Assembly (NCBI GenBank): GCA_963784425.1
Contig: CAWARM010000012.1
Coordinates: 300,304-364,303 of the forward strand
Reading direction: 5' to 3'
DNA length: 64,000 nt
Source: SHZL01 sp963784425
GTDB lineage: Bacteria; Pseudomonadota; Gammaproteobacteria; Xanthomonadales; SZUA-36
Positions 8,923 through 17,505 of this stretch are shown here, in pieces; position 1 is the stretch's first letter; each line of letters starts with the position of its first letter. The translations under genes were made by a program, and so were the position numbers. The notes below the pieces were generated by a model. That model searched no databases and was not told where the DNA came from. It saw only the letters and a list, made by a program, of their open reading frames with translations.

Positions 8923-10062
8923 ATGCCCTGGAAAGAGCCCGGCAAGGGTAACAAGGATCCCTGGAACTCCGGGGAGCAACCGCCCGATCTCGAAGAGGTT
9001 TTTCGAAACGTCAGCAACCGCCTGAAAAGTATATTTGGGAATGGCTCTGGCGGGCGACGCAGTGAACCAGGCAGCACTGCGGCGGGGGGTGTGTTTCCCA
9101 TACTAATGGTCGCCGTGTTGCTGTGGGTTGGCTGGGACTCGGTGCACATTCTTGACCAGGCTGAGCGCGGCGTAGTGCTGCGCTTTGGCAAGTACTCACG
9201 TTTGCTGGAACCGGGTATTAACTTCACGTTTCCCAGGCCAGTTGAGACCATGACTGCGGTCAACGTAAGTAACGTCCGCTCGGTGGAAGACAGCGGTCAA
9301 ATGCTGACGCAGGACGAGAACATTGTCGAACTGAATTACACCGTCCAATTTCGTGTGCTTGATCCGCAGATGTTTCTGTTCCGGGTGCGCGATCCTGAAG
9401 CTACTCTGCAGTCGGCGGCAGAAAGCGCATTGCGCGAGTCGGTAGGCAACAATCGTCTGGATACCATCCTGGCGGGCGCGGGGCGCGAACAGGTTTCGCA
9501 GGATACGGAGAGGGGGCTGCAGGAGACCCTCGATTTGTACGGTGCCGGCATCCAGGTCACCGAATTCACCCTGCGTGATGTCAATGTGCCCGCACAGGTG
9601 CGGGAAGCATTTTCTGATGTGAACAAATCCCGCGAAGACCGGCAACGGTTCATCGAAGAGGCGCGCGTTCATGCCAACAGCGTGGTGCCGGAAGCACGCG
9701 GCCAGGCAGCACGAATCGTGCAGGAAGCGGAAGGCTACAAGGCATCCACGATTGCACTCGCAGCGGGTGAGGCGGAGCGATTCACTCTCTTGTTGAAACA
9801 GTACCAGATCGCCCCGGAAGTTACCCGGAAACGCCTGTACCTGCAGGCTATGGAAAAAGTGCTCGGTAAGTCTTCCAAGGTGCTCATTGATGCAAAGTCC
9901 AGCGGTAACGTGCTTTACCTTCCCCTGGACCAGCTAAAAGGCAGTTCGTCAGGAGAGCCTCCGGTTGCGCTGCCGCCGGTGGCCACCCCAACCGACAACC
10001 AGGATCCATCGGAAGGATCGACCACCAGTAGCCGCACACCGCGCAAGGAGGGCAGGCAATGA
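8923..10062 (+). CDS. hflK: FtsH protease modulator HflK
   Basis: SPFH/prohibitin-like membrane protein that forms the HflKC cage around FtsH and limits its proteolysis. 379 residues. A glycine-rich hydrophilic N-terminus, one membrane segment (FPILMVAVLLWVGW, about 64-77), an SPFH domain, a long helical region with EARGQAARIVQEAEGYKA, and a proline/serine-rich tail. AAGGAG just before ATG 8923 is a strong ribosome site. Its stop overlaps the hflC start (ATGA). Confidence 0.96.
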   Translation: MPWKEPGKGNKDPWNSGEQPPDLEEVFRNVSNRLKSIFGNGSGGRRSEPGSTAAGGVFPILMVAVLLWVGWDSVHILDQAERGVVLRFGKYSRLLEPGINFTFPRPVETMTAVNVSNVRSVEDSGQMLTQDENIVELNYTVQFRVLDPQMFLFRVRDPEATLQSAAESALRESVGNNRLDTILAGAGREQVSQDTERGLQETLDLYGAGIQVTEFTLRDVNVPAQVREAFSDVNKSREDRQRFIEEARVHANSVVPEARGQAARIVQEAEGYKASTIALAAGEAERFTLLLKQYQIAPEVTRKRLYLQAMEKVLGKSSKVLIDAKSSGNVLYLPLDQLKGSSSGEPPVALPPVATPTDNQDPSEGSTTSSRTPRKEGRQ

Positions 10063-10931
10063 ACCGGACCTTATTACTGATCCTGTTGGTCATTGTCGGT
10101 GTGCTCGGCTTGTCCAGCATGTTCGAAGTGAACGAAACCGAATATGCCATCAAGTTCCAGTTGGGACGCATTGTTGGCAGTGACTACAAACCCGGGCTGC
10201 ATTTCAAGCTGCCCTTCATCAACAATGTACGCAAGTTCGATAACCGCATTTTGACTCTGGATACGCCGTCTGAGTCGATGCTGACTTCCGAGCAAAAATA
10301 CGTCAACGTCGACTCCTTTGTGAAGTGGCGGATCAACGATGTTTCGAAGTTCTACATTTCAACCCAGGGTAATGAGATTCGTGCGCTGAGCCGGCTTGAG
10401 CAAATCATCAAGGACCGTATCCGTGCGCAAATTGCCAGCCGTACCCTGGTAGAAGTAGTATCCCAGGAGCGGGTAAACATCATGCGGGATATACAGGTGG
10501 CAGCGAATGACGCCACCAGTGAAGAATTCGGCATTGAGGTGATCGATGTCCGCATCAAATCCATCGAGCTGCCGGAGGACGTGCGCGAATCGGTGTTCCG
10601 CCGCATGGCAACGGACCGGCAAAAAGAAGCAAACTTGCTGCGTTTCCAGGGTCGGGAAGAGGCGGAGCGGGTGCGCGCCAATGCGGATCGTGAAGTGCAG
10701 GTTTTGCTTGCGGAAGCGGAGCGGGATGGCCAGATCATTCGTGGTGCCGGCGATGCCAGTTCCATAGAGATCTATGCAAACGCGTACAGCAAGGATGAGG
10801 AGTTTTTTGCGTTCTATCGTAGTTTAGAGGCGTATCAGACTGCTTTCGGCGGGAACAAGGATGTGCTGGTGCTTGATCCATCATCCAGCTTTTTCGACTA
10901 TTTCGGGTCGGATAGTGGCCGAAAAAAATAG
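10059..10931 (+). CDS. hflC: FtsH protease modulator HflC
   Basis: Partner of HflK in the FtsH-regulating complex; N-terminal membrane anchor with the SPFH domain outside the cytoplasm. 290 residues. The anchor LLLILLVIVGVLGLSSMF is at about residues 4-21, followed by the conserved NETEYAIKFQLGRIVG and a C-terminal helical region with EAERDGQIIRGAGDA. The start overlaps the hflK stop, indicating coupling. Confidence 0.96.
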   Translation: MNRTLLLILLVIVGVLGLSSMFEVNETEYAIKFQLGRIVGSDYKPGLHFKLPFINNVRKFDNRILTLDTPSESMLTSEQKYVNVDSFVKWRINDVSKFYISTQGNEIRALSRLEQIIKDRIRAQIASRTLVEVVSQERVNIMRDIQVAANDATSEEFGIEVIDVRIKSIELPEDVRESVFRRMATDRQKEANLLRFQGREEAERVRANADREVQVLLAEAERDGQIIRGAGDASSIEIYANAYSKDEEFFAFYRSLEAYQTAFGGNKDVLVLDPSSSFFDYFGSDSGRKK

Positions 10932-10952
10932 ACTGCGGCACCAGGTGACGTG

Positions 10953-11138
10953 ATGCTGCAGGATCTGTTGAGTGCAATTGCCCTGTTGCTGATCATTGAG
11001 GGTTTGGTGCCTGGCATTGCACCTGCCGCATGGCAGAAATACCTGCGGGAAGTTTCCAGCATGAACCCGCGCCTGATCCGCGCGGCCGGCATCGCAAGCA
11101 TGTTGGGCGGAGCCTTGCTGCTGCAATTCATGCATTGA
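10953..11138 (+). CDS. DUF2065 small membrane protein (YjeT family)
   Basis: About 61 residues with two hydrophobic helices (LLSAIALLLIIEGLVPGIAP and AAGIASMLGGALLLQF). The family is of unknown function but is conserved between hflC and purA in gammaproteobacteria, which matches its place here. ATG 10953 is preferred; GTG 10950 adds one residue. Confidence 0.85.
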   Translation: MLQDLLSAIALLLIIEGLVPGIAPAAWQKYLREVSSMNPRLIRAAGIASMLGGALLLQFMH

Positions 11139-11189
11139 GCAGTTGCAGGCAGGTACAGTTTTGGTGCAAACACATTCACGTGAGAAGGA

Positions 11190-12485
11190 ATGATGCATAA
11201 AAGTATTGTCGTGCTCGGGACCCAGTGGGGCGACGAGGGCAAAGGAAAAATTGTTGACCTCCTGAGCCACGATGTTGATGCCGTAATCCGCTTCCAGGGC
11301 GGGCACAACGCCGGGCACACCCTGGTTATCGAAGGCCAGAAAACAGTTCTCCATCTGATTCCAGCGGGCATCCTGCAGCCCCGGGCTGAGTGCCTGATTG
11401 GCAACGGCGTGGTGCTCTCCCTCAAGGCACTGAAAACGGAAATCGAGGACCTGGAGTCCCGCGGCGTGGACGTGCGCTCGCGCATCCGGATTTCGCCCGC
11501 GTGTGCCATCATCATGCCTTATCACGAAATGCTCGACCGGGCGCGTGAACAGGCGCGTGGGGCAAATGCCATTGGGACGACTTGCCGCGGCATCGGGCCA
11601 GCGTATGAAGACAAGGTGGCCCGCATTGGCTTGCGCACTTCGGATTTGCTCAAGCGCGTCACCCTGGAAAGCAAAATCTCCCATGTTCTGGACTTCCACA
11701 ATTTCGTGCTGGAGCATCGATTTGGCTTGCGACCTCTCGACCAGAAAGAGGTTGTCGAGGAAGCGCTGGCGCTGGGGGAGTATTTCTCAGGCATGGTCAC
11801 CGATGTCAGTCGCCGCGTGTACCAGTTGCGCCAGGAAGGTAAACGCATCATGTTCGAGGGAGCCCAGGGCAGCCTGCTGGACATCGACCACGGCACTTTT
11901 CCTTTTGTCACTTCCTCCAACACCACTGTGGGTGGTGTGTGCACCGGTGCGGGCGTTGGCCCAGGCGCCATCGACTATGTTCTTGGCATCACCAAGGCGT
12001 ATACCACGCGGGTGGGAGGCGGGCCGTTTCCAACGGAGTTGTTTGACAGTACCGGCAAACACCTGTCCAGGCGGGGGGATGAATTTGGCGCTACAACCGG
12101 TCGTGCAAGACGGTGTGGCTGGCTGGATGCAGTAGCCTTGCGGCGCATGGTGGAACTCAACGGTGTTGACGGCTTGTGCGTTACCAAGCTGGATGTGCTT
12201 GACGGACTGGATGAACTGAAAATTTGCACGGCTTACAAGCTCAATGGCGAGATGCTTGAAGCCACGCCGCTGGATTGCGACGATTGGGGAGCGCTTGAAC
12301 CGGTATACCAGACATTCCCGGGTTGGCAGGTGTCCTCGCGTGGCGCGACCACCCTGGACCAGCTGCCGTTGAATGCACGCAATTATCTCAAGGCCATGCA
12401 GGAACTCACCGGCGCTCCCATACACCTTGTCTCCACAGGCCCGGATCGTAGCGAAAATATTATCCTGCGATATCCCTTCAGCTGA
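11190..12485 (+). CDS. purA: Adenylosuccinate synthetase PurA
   Basis: Joins IMP and aspartate using GTP, the first committed step to AMP. 431 residues, full length. Motifs: GTQWGDEGKGKIVD near the N-terminus, GHNAGHT, TTCRGIGPAYEDK, FEGAQGSLLDIDHGT and the C-terminal STGPDRSENI. Two adjacent ATGs (11190, 11193) follow GAGAAGGA; the second is better spaced from that ribosome site. Last gene of the core operon before the inserted region. Confidence 0.97.
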   Translation: MMHKSIVVLGTQWGDEGKGKIVDLLSHDVDAVIRFQGGHNAGHTLVIEGQKTVLHLIPAGILQPRAECLIGNGVVLSLKALKTEIEDLESRGVDVRSRIRISPACAIIMPYHEMLDRAREQARGANAIGTTCRGIGPAYEDKVARIGLRTSDLLKRVTLESKISHVLDFHNFVLEHRFGLRPLDQKEVVEEALALGEYFSGMVTDVSRRVYQLRQEGKRIMFEGAQGSLLDIDHGTFPFVTSSNTTVGGVCTGAGVGPGAIDYVLGITKAYTTRVGGGPFPTELFDSTGKHLSRRGDEFGATTGRARRCGWLDAVALRRMVELNGVDGLCVTKLDVLDGLDELKICTAYKLNGEMLEATPLDCDDWGALEPVYQTFPGWQVSSRGATTLDQLPLNARNYLKAMQELTGAPIHLVSTGPDRSENIILRYPFS

Positions 12486-12977
12486 CGTTGCAACCCGCCG
12501 GGGAACACAAAAAATTGACCCATTGATAATGAGCGTTTGAACTCTATTGAAAGTTCGGCTTTTCGGCGCTTTGCGGAATTCCACCCACTTTCGCTTCAGT
12601 TCTCTTAACGATCCAAAAGTGAACTCTGTGCCCAGATGGCACTGGTAGCCCGCGCGGATTACCCGTGCAACCGTGCGACCGCCGCAGCTGGTCAGCGGCG
12701 AGACGTGTGGCGCGAAGTGAAAAGCGGGCGGTTTCCCGCAATGTGGTCGGAAGGGGGATCATTGCACATGTTTTTGAAGTTCAGCTTCAAATCTGGTTGG
12801 GCACAGAATATTCGGGTCGGCCCAAAAAGCCACCGCCAGTGAGCAAACCCAGCGCGTCCCGGCTACCGTCCACCGACGCCAGAAGTGGTAATACCAAGGG
12901 AAGCAAAACGATGAATGGAAACAGATGGCCGCTTGGACTAACTTAGTCACTGGACCCGTTAATGCAGGCAGATCAGG
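12486..12977 (+). other. 492-bp gap with no supported gene, left edge of inserted region
   Basis: Only short overlapping frames without recognisable motifs are present. E. coli has nsrR between purA and rnr; nothing like it is seen. A 9-base match to the 3' end of the downstream tRNA-Leu (GTGCCCAGA at 12628-12636 versus 17242-17250) is a very weak candidate for an attachment-site remnant. No terminator with a T tract was found after purA. Confidence 0.5.
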
Positions 12978-13412
12978 ATGAAGATGACAGATCGAATTTA
13001 CGTCGGCGGTACGTTTGATTTGTTTCACTGCGGCCACGTTGCCCTGTTGCGACGTGCGAGCGAACTCGGACCCGTTACGGTCGCACTCAATACCGACGAG
13101 TTCGCCGCGGAGTACAAACGTCCGCCCATCTTGACCTTGGCCGAACGGACCGAACTCGTGGCGGCGTGTCGCTATGTGGAGAATGTCATCGTAAATACGG
13201 GCGGTCAGGATTCCAAACCGTCCATTCTGGTGTCGGGATGCAATGTCATTGTTCACGGCGACGATTGGACAGGCGAGTCGCTATTGACGCAATTGGGCGT
13301 ATCTCGGGAGTGGCTGGACGTGCACGGAGTCCGCATGCACTACTTGCCGTATACCCCCGGCATCAGCTCCGCCGTTGTCGAGCAGCGAATTCTCGCGGCT
13401 CGTTCAAAATAG
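12978..13412 (+). CDS. Glycerol-3-phosphate cytidylyltransferase-like nucleotidyltransferase
   Basis: Small cytidylyltransferase of the TagD/RfaE-C fold, which joins CTP to a phosphorylated small molecule such as glycerol 3-phosphate. About 144 residues. The nucleotide-binding motif GTFDLFHCGHV is at about 11-21. RTELVAACRYVENVI and HGDDW follow, and TPGISSAVVEQRI matches the ISTT-x-x-x-R region. ATG 12984 (with AGGA at 12975-12978) is an alternative start. The exact substrate cannot be told; the neighbours suggest an activated precursor for a surface polymer. It is followed 1 base later by the DUF3431 gene. Confidence 0.8.
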   Translation: MKMTDRIYVGGTFDLFHCGHVALLRRASELGPVTVALNTDEFAAEYKRPPILTLAERTELVAACRYVENVIVNTGGQDSKPSILVSGCNVIVHGDDWTGESLLTQLGVSREWLDVHGVRMHYLPYTPGISSAVVEQRILAARSK

Positions 13413-13413
13413 T

Positions 13414-14133
13414 ATGGACATCGTCTGTACTCACTTTAAGGAAGACCTCTCGTGGATTCTCGATGCGGGGCCGTGCGTGGATCGTATTTTCGTCTACGAC
13501 TGTCAGGAGCAGGCCGTTCCCGATGCGCTGAAGGCTCATCCGAAGGTTCAATGGAGAACGAAACCGGAAGGCAATGGCCATTATTCATACATGCTGTATG
13601 TCACGGAGTGCTATCACCACCTTCCCGACTACACGATGTTCCTGCACGGTCACGACACGAGTTGGCACCAGCGCGACCCCATTTTCACCTTGGTAAGCAA
13701 GACGCAGGCCCTGATGGCGAAGCGGCACATGCCCGCGTATTGCTCCCTCAACGACAGGCCTTACCGGGATTGGTTCACACCCGGCCAGTTTATAAGGGAG
13801 ACGGTGGAACGGTGTTGGCCCCTTTTAGCCGACGAACTTCAGATGCCGGTGCCCCCCAATGGCGTTCTGGACATCAATGCGTGTCAGTTTGTAGCCCATC
13901 GATCCCGAACATTGGCCCGATCACTGTCTACATGGCAAAGGATTCGGGACAAGGTCAAGGACATCAAACACCACTCAGCGGAGGACTATTTCATAGAGGG
14001 AATAACGCACATTTTGTGGGGGGAGCCGTACCGGCGGCCGTGTATCGAACAAAATATGCGTCGCCTGTTATGGCGGAAATGCAACGAATTGGACTTGCGA
14101 TTGAGTGGAGATATTCGCCCCGTCGAAATGTGA
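13414..14133 (+). CDS. DUF3431 domain protein
   Basis: About 239 residues. The pattern IFVYDCQ, then GHYSYMLYVTECYHHLPDYTMFLHGHDTSWHQ resembles DUF3431, a family of unknown function best known from fungi and plants, in which the FLHGH..SWHQ signature is conserved. No signal peptide or membrane segment. ATG 13414 begins one base after the stop of the cytidylyltransferase gene, so the two are very probably co-transcribed. A role in handling sugars is only inferred from the neighbours. Confidence 0.7.
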   Translation: MDIVCTHFKEDLSWILDAGPCVDRIFVYDCQEQAVPDALKAHPKVQWRTKPEGNGHYSYMLYVTECYHHLPDYTMFLHGHDTSWHQRDPIFTLVSKTQALMAKRHMPAYCSLNDRPYRDWFTPGQFIRETVERCWPLLADELQMPVPPNGVLDINACQFVAHRSRTLARSLSTWQRIRDKVKDIKHHSAEDYFIEGITHILWGEPYRRPCIEQNMRRLLWRKCNELDLRLSGDIRPVEM

Positions 14134-14159
14134 TGTGAGTCCAGAGCGTAGCCTGCAGG

Positions 14160-15188
14160 CTATCGCTCGAGCAACTTCGCCGAAAGTTCGGCGGAGACCC
14201 GATCGCGGTTCTTGCTCGAAAAATACCAGTCGATCGTGCTGTGCAGGCCCTCGACGAACGAAACGTCCGGTGTCCAATGCAGGACCTGCCGGGCCAGGCC
14301 GTTGTCGGCCACGCGGTTAACGGGACCGGTCGGCATTTCCGGGTGCAGCTCAATCGTTGCACGGTGACCCGTATACTCCAGGACTTGCCGCGCGCAGTCG
14401 ATGACGCGCGTCCGTTCCATGGTGCCGAGGTTGATGGCGGTGCCGTCATCAACGAGTTCTGCCGCCAGAATCGTTCCCTCGACGATGTCCGAAACGTGGG
14501 TCCAATTACGGACCTGTTCGCCGTTGCCCCAGACGACGAATGGATTCTGGCCGATAAAGGCGCGGGCGATCATCGCGATGATGGCGTGATTTTCCTGGCA
14601 GCGCGGGCCGTACGTCGTGAAGTAGCGGAGGCTGGCGGTTTTCATGCCCGTTTCCCGCGCGTATTCGCGCAGGGTCAGCTCTCCCATGAGCTTGGCCCAG
14701 CCATAAAGCCTATCGGCGTCGTAGGGCGGGCCGACCCTATCCTCGCTGAGATAGAGAAGCTCGCTGGCGTCGCTCTGCAATTCGGTCGGGTAGACACAGC
14801 CGGAGGACGCATAGACGATGTGCTCGACGCCCGCGTCCCGGCAGGCGCTGAATACGCTGCTGTCGAGGGCGAGGTTGGTCGAGCAAGCCACCTGGTGCGT
14901 ATCGATGTAGCCGCGTCCGCCGTGGTTTGCGGCAAGGTGGAAGACCGCCGACATGCCTTGCGCCGCGTGGTGTGCGACGGCCCTGTCCCGCAGGTCTCCC
15001 TCCACGAATTCCACCGCGCCCGAGTCTAGGAGCGCGGCGATGTTCTCCCGGCGCCCGCTGCTCAGGTCGTCAGCGACCCGAACTCTTGCTCCCCGCGCGA
15101 CCAGTGCTTCGACCAGATGCGACCCGATGAATGACGCCCCTCCGGTCACGAGCGTGGGAAGCGCTTGCCAGTCGATGCTCCCGGTCAT
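14160..15188 (-). CDS. NAD-dependent sugar epimerase/dehydratase (extended SDR)
   Basis: About 342 residues. An extended short-chain dehydrogenase with the Rossmann motif TGGASFIGSHL near the N-terminus, an acidic VADDLSSG after the second strand, and the catalytic pair YGWAK (about residue 158) with an upstream SSGCVYP. Such enzymes remodel NDP-sugars, for example UDP-glucose 4-epimerase or GDP-mannose 3,5-epimerase types; the exact reaction is not determined. It is convergent with the DUF3431 gene and lies downstream of the glycosyltransferase-sulfotransferase gene with a 24-base gap, probably in one operon. Confidence 0.85.
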   Translation of the reverse strand: MTGSIDWQALPTLVTGGASFIGSHLVEALVARGARVRVADDLSSGRRENIAALLDSGAVEFVEGDLRDRAVAHHAAQGMSAVFHLAANHGGRGYIDTHQVACSTNLALDSSVFSACRDAGVEHIVYASSGCVYPTELQSDASELLYLSEDRVGPPYDADRLYGWAKLMGELTLREYARETGMKTASLRYFTTYGPRCQENHAIIAMIARAFIGQNPFVVWGNGEQVRNWTHVSDIVEGTILAAELVDDGTAINLGTMERTRVIDCARQVLEYTGHRATIELHPEMPTGPVNRVADNGLARQVLHWTPDVSFVEGLHSTIDWYFSSKNRDRVSAELSAKLLER

Positions 15189-15212
15189 GTCGTGGAAGCC
15201 ATGCTCATGAAG

Positions 15213-16913
15213 CTACGCGAGCGCATCTGCTCCGTAGCCGAAGCGCTCGAGCATCGGCCCGGCCTCCGCCCTCACCAAATCACGCTCGGTCAAGGAAAGG
15301 CGACTTATGCTGTCGGAGTTCAAGTCGCGCAACGGGCCCGCCGTCTGGTGCAGATTGTGAACTTCCCAGTGGACCGACTGCGCTTCTTCCAGTGGCTCCG
15401 GCGCCAAACCCAGAAACGAGGCCAGTTCGGTCAGGGTCGCCCTCGGGTTCGCGCACAGGTCTTCATAACGTAATAGGTGCATCCGCCGAATTCGCTCCTG
15501 GTCGGAAAGCAAGATTTCGTGAGCCTTTGCCCAGTGGCGCGCAGAACGTGCCAAGTCGTACCCCTCGCGTCGACGAAGACCTTCGCACACGGCATAGCCG
15601 TTACGCACCAGCCCGATAAAAGAGCATCGCGGAAGGCCCGCCTGAAGCCATCGAGTGCGCAGCATGTCGTTCGGCGATTTCACCAGAACCACCGGGCGCC
15701 TTCCCCGAAAGCGAGAGGCGGTGAGCCAATCGAAGAGCACCTCATCCAGTTCGCTGACGCTGTCTTCCTCGGTGAGCCGAAACAAATCGAGACGCTCGGA
15801 AAATACCCTGGAGCCCGGCTCCCAGGGGCGTGGAAGGGCGGAGGTCATGAAGTGGCCCTCGTAGGGTAACGCCCAGATATCCGGATGACGACTCAATACC
15901 TGAGCCAGCAAGGTGGTACCCGAATTCGAGCAGCCTACGATGAAAACCCAGTGAATTCGCGCGGCAGCCCTGCGGACCCAGGGCCGAGCCACTCTGCCCA
16001 GCAGGCACCATCGCCACCGCCTGAGGGCATCCCATCCGGTCATCGGAAGTCGCTCGGCGAAGGAAACCCACCAAGGTCGGGCGGACACGGTGTAGATAAT
16101 GCCCGCGGGAGGACGATACGCCCAGATGCTCTTTAGAAGAGCCTTCAGGCGACGATAAGAGTACACCATTGGAGCCAACCGGCCCCAGCGCACCTCCGAG
16201 GCCAGAGCACGATCGGCGGGACTCACCTTCTCGATCCGCTTGAGCCACATGGGAGCCCGAGCCAGGAGCAGCTTCCGGTCCCGGTCCGACGACTCATTCC
16301 CCTTACGATACGTCGAATCGAAGAGCGGGCTGGAGTTTACAACCTTGCCGGAGTCACTCCACCCGGGATGGCGGTGCACCACGACCGACTCCGGACAGAA
16401 TCGATAAGATCCTCTGGCTTTGGCCACTCCGATCATCTCCAGGTCCGTGCAACCATGACGGTAGTCGGGATAAAGAACCACATCCCGGCGGTCCAGGCAG
16501 CCTCCCCAACTCTCGATGTAACTCCGTCTGACCAAATAGTGAGCGGCGTGGTCGAAGAAAGGGTGACTAGGATCATAGCACCCCACCACTCCAACGCTCT
16601 GGTCATCCATGCATGCCAGGGCCGATTCCAGCCATCCGGCGCGAAACTCAATGTCATCTGCACCGGCGAAAAGATAAGGCTCCTCGGTGCTATAAAAGGC
16701 CTGGTTGATGCAGGCTGCGTAGGTTCTCTCTCCCCGGTTGATGAGAAATTCGGCCCCGACCCGAACCACCGCGGCTTGAGTCTCCTCGTCATCCTCCTCC
16801 ACCACAAAAAGAAGTCGATAGTCCCAAGGAGTGACCGCTTTCAGGTTAGCGACCAGCGGAGCTACCCGCTGAGGCCGACCGTATGTCGGAATGACAATGA
16901 CAGGGCTGAGCAC
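15213..16913 (-). CDS. Fusion protein: N-terminal glycosyltransferase-like (GT2) domain and C-terminal sulfotransferase
   Basis: 566 residues with two enzymatic domains. The first part (about 1-230) starts VIVIPTYGRPQRVAPLVANL and has ADDIEF where GT2 enzymes have their metal-binding acidic motif. A linker rich in arginine and tryptophan follows. The second part (about 320-566) begins VFIVGCSNSGTTLLAQVLSR, the 5'-phosphosulfate loop of sulfotransferases, with the later 3'-phosphate region LIGLVRNGYAV and RYEDLCANP. The likely function is to add a sugar and a sulfate, or to sulfate what the partner domain recognises (inference). GTG start. Upstream partner of the epimerase gene. Confidence 0.82.
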   Translation of the reverse strand: MLSPVIVIPTYGRPQRVAPLVANLKAVTPWDYRLLFVVEEDDEETQAAVVRVGAEFLINRGERTYAACINQAFYSTEEPYLFAGADDIEFRAGWLESALACMDDQSVGVVGCYDPSHPFFDHAAHYLVRRSYIESWGGCLDRRDVVLYPDYRHGCTDLEMIGVAKARGSYRFCPESVVVHRHPGWSDSGKVVNSSPLFDSTYRKGNESSDRDRKLLLARAPMWLKRIEKVSPADRALASEVRWGRLAPMVYSYRRLKALLKSIWAYRPPAGIIYTVSARPWWVSFAERLPMTGWDALRRWRWCLLGRVARPWVRRAAARIHWVFIVGCSNSGTTLLAQVLSRHPDIWALPYEGHFMTSALPRPWEPGSRVFSERLDLFRLTEEDSVSELDEVLFDWLTASRFRGRRPVVLVKSPNDMLRTRWLQAGLPRCSFIGLVRNGYAVCEGLRRREGYDLARSARHWAKAHEILLSDQERIRRMHLLRYEDLCANPRATLTELASFLGLAPEPLEEAQSVHWEVHNLHQTAGPLRDLNSDSISRLSLTERDLVRAEAGPMLERFGYGADALA

Positions 16914-17239
16914 TTTTCGGAGTTCTTTCAGTCAGATCCTAAAATTCCGGCCTATTCTAAGCCAAATGATGCGCGGGAGTGCCGAAGAATTCGGCTTCCA
17001 GGTCGCTTCGATGTCGATCGGGATTGGCTTCGAGGAGCCGGGGTCCTCAACCCGATCGATGTCGAAGACGTCGAATGTTCGCCGTCAGCAAGTAAAGTGG
17101 AATCGGGCCACGACAAGTCATCGCAATGCTCTGATTTGTCTGGCGAAAGGTCACAAGACTCCGCCCAAAGTCACTGTTAGAGGGCGCTTTTGAAGGCGCA
17201 AACCGCTGACTTGAGCTTGAAGTTCAAATTCGGATGAGA
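16914..17239. other. 326-bp gap with no gene
   Basis: Between the start of the fusion gene and the 3' end of tRNA-Leu. No convincing frame on either strand, no integrase fragment and no T-tract terminator were seen. It should hold the promoter of the leftward fusion gene, but no clear -35/-10 pair was identified. Confidence 0.5.
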
Positions 17240-17326
17240 TGGTGCCCAGAAGAGGACTTGAACCTCCACTACCTTTCGATAACTAGCACCTGAAGCTAGC
17301 GCGTCTACCAATTCCGCCATCTGGGC
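17240..17326 (-). tRNA. tRNA-Leu (CAG)
   Basis: The reverse strand reads as a class II tRNA of 87 bases including the encoded CCA. The acceptor arms GCCCAGA/TCTGGGC pair fully. The anticodon stem CTAGC/GCTAG encloses loop TTCAGGT with anticodon CAG, and the T arm has GGTTCAAGTCC. The 5' half is nearly identical to E. coli tRNA-Leu(CAG). Its 3' end faces the inserted region. Confidence 0.96.
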
Positions 17327-17369
17327 CTTGGTTCGAAAACGCAATACGGTGCGCTTCGAACCGGTGCGT

Positions 17370-17398
17370 ACTGTAGTGACAACCGCCGGATGTGTCAA
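17370..17398 (-). promoter_or_regulatory. Sigma-70 promoter of tRNA-Leu
   Basis: On the reverse strand TTGACA (17393-17398) and TACAGT (17370-17375) are separated by exactly 17 bases. The tRNA starts about 43 bases after the -10 element. Confidence 0.75.
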
Positions 17399-17505
17399 CT
17401 TCAAAAGGTCTGGCGCAGATCCTGCAAGCACGGTACAAATTGCGCTCTGGCAGGGCCGGGAATCACGTTACAATGGCCACGTCCATCTACCTGGCAATGA
17501 TTTTT

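Noticed and set aside
12628..12636. Attachment-site repeat of the tRNA-Leu 3' end
   Set aside because: The match to 17242-17250 is only 9 bases and no integrase is present, so it is not reported as an att site.
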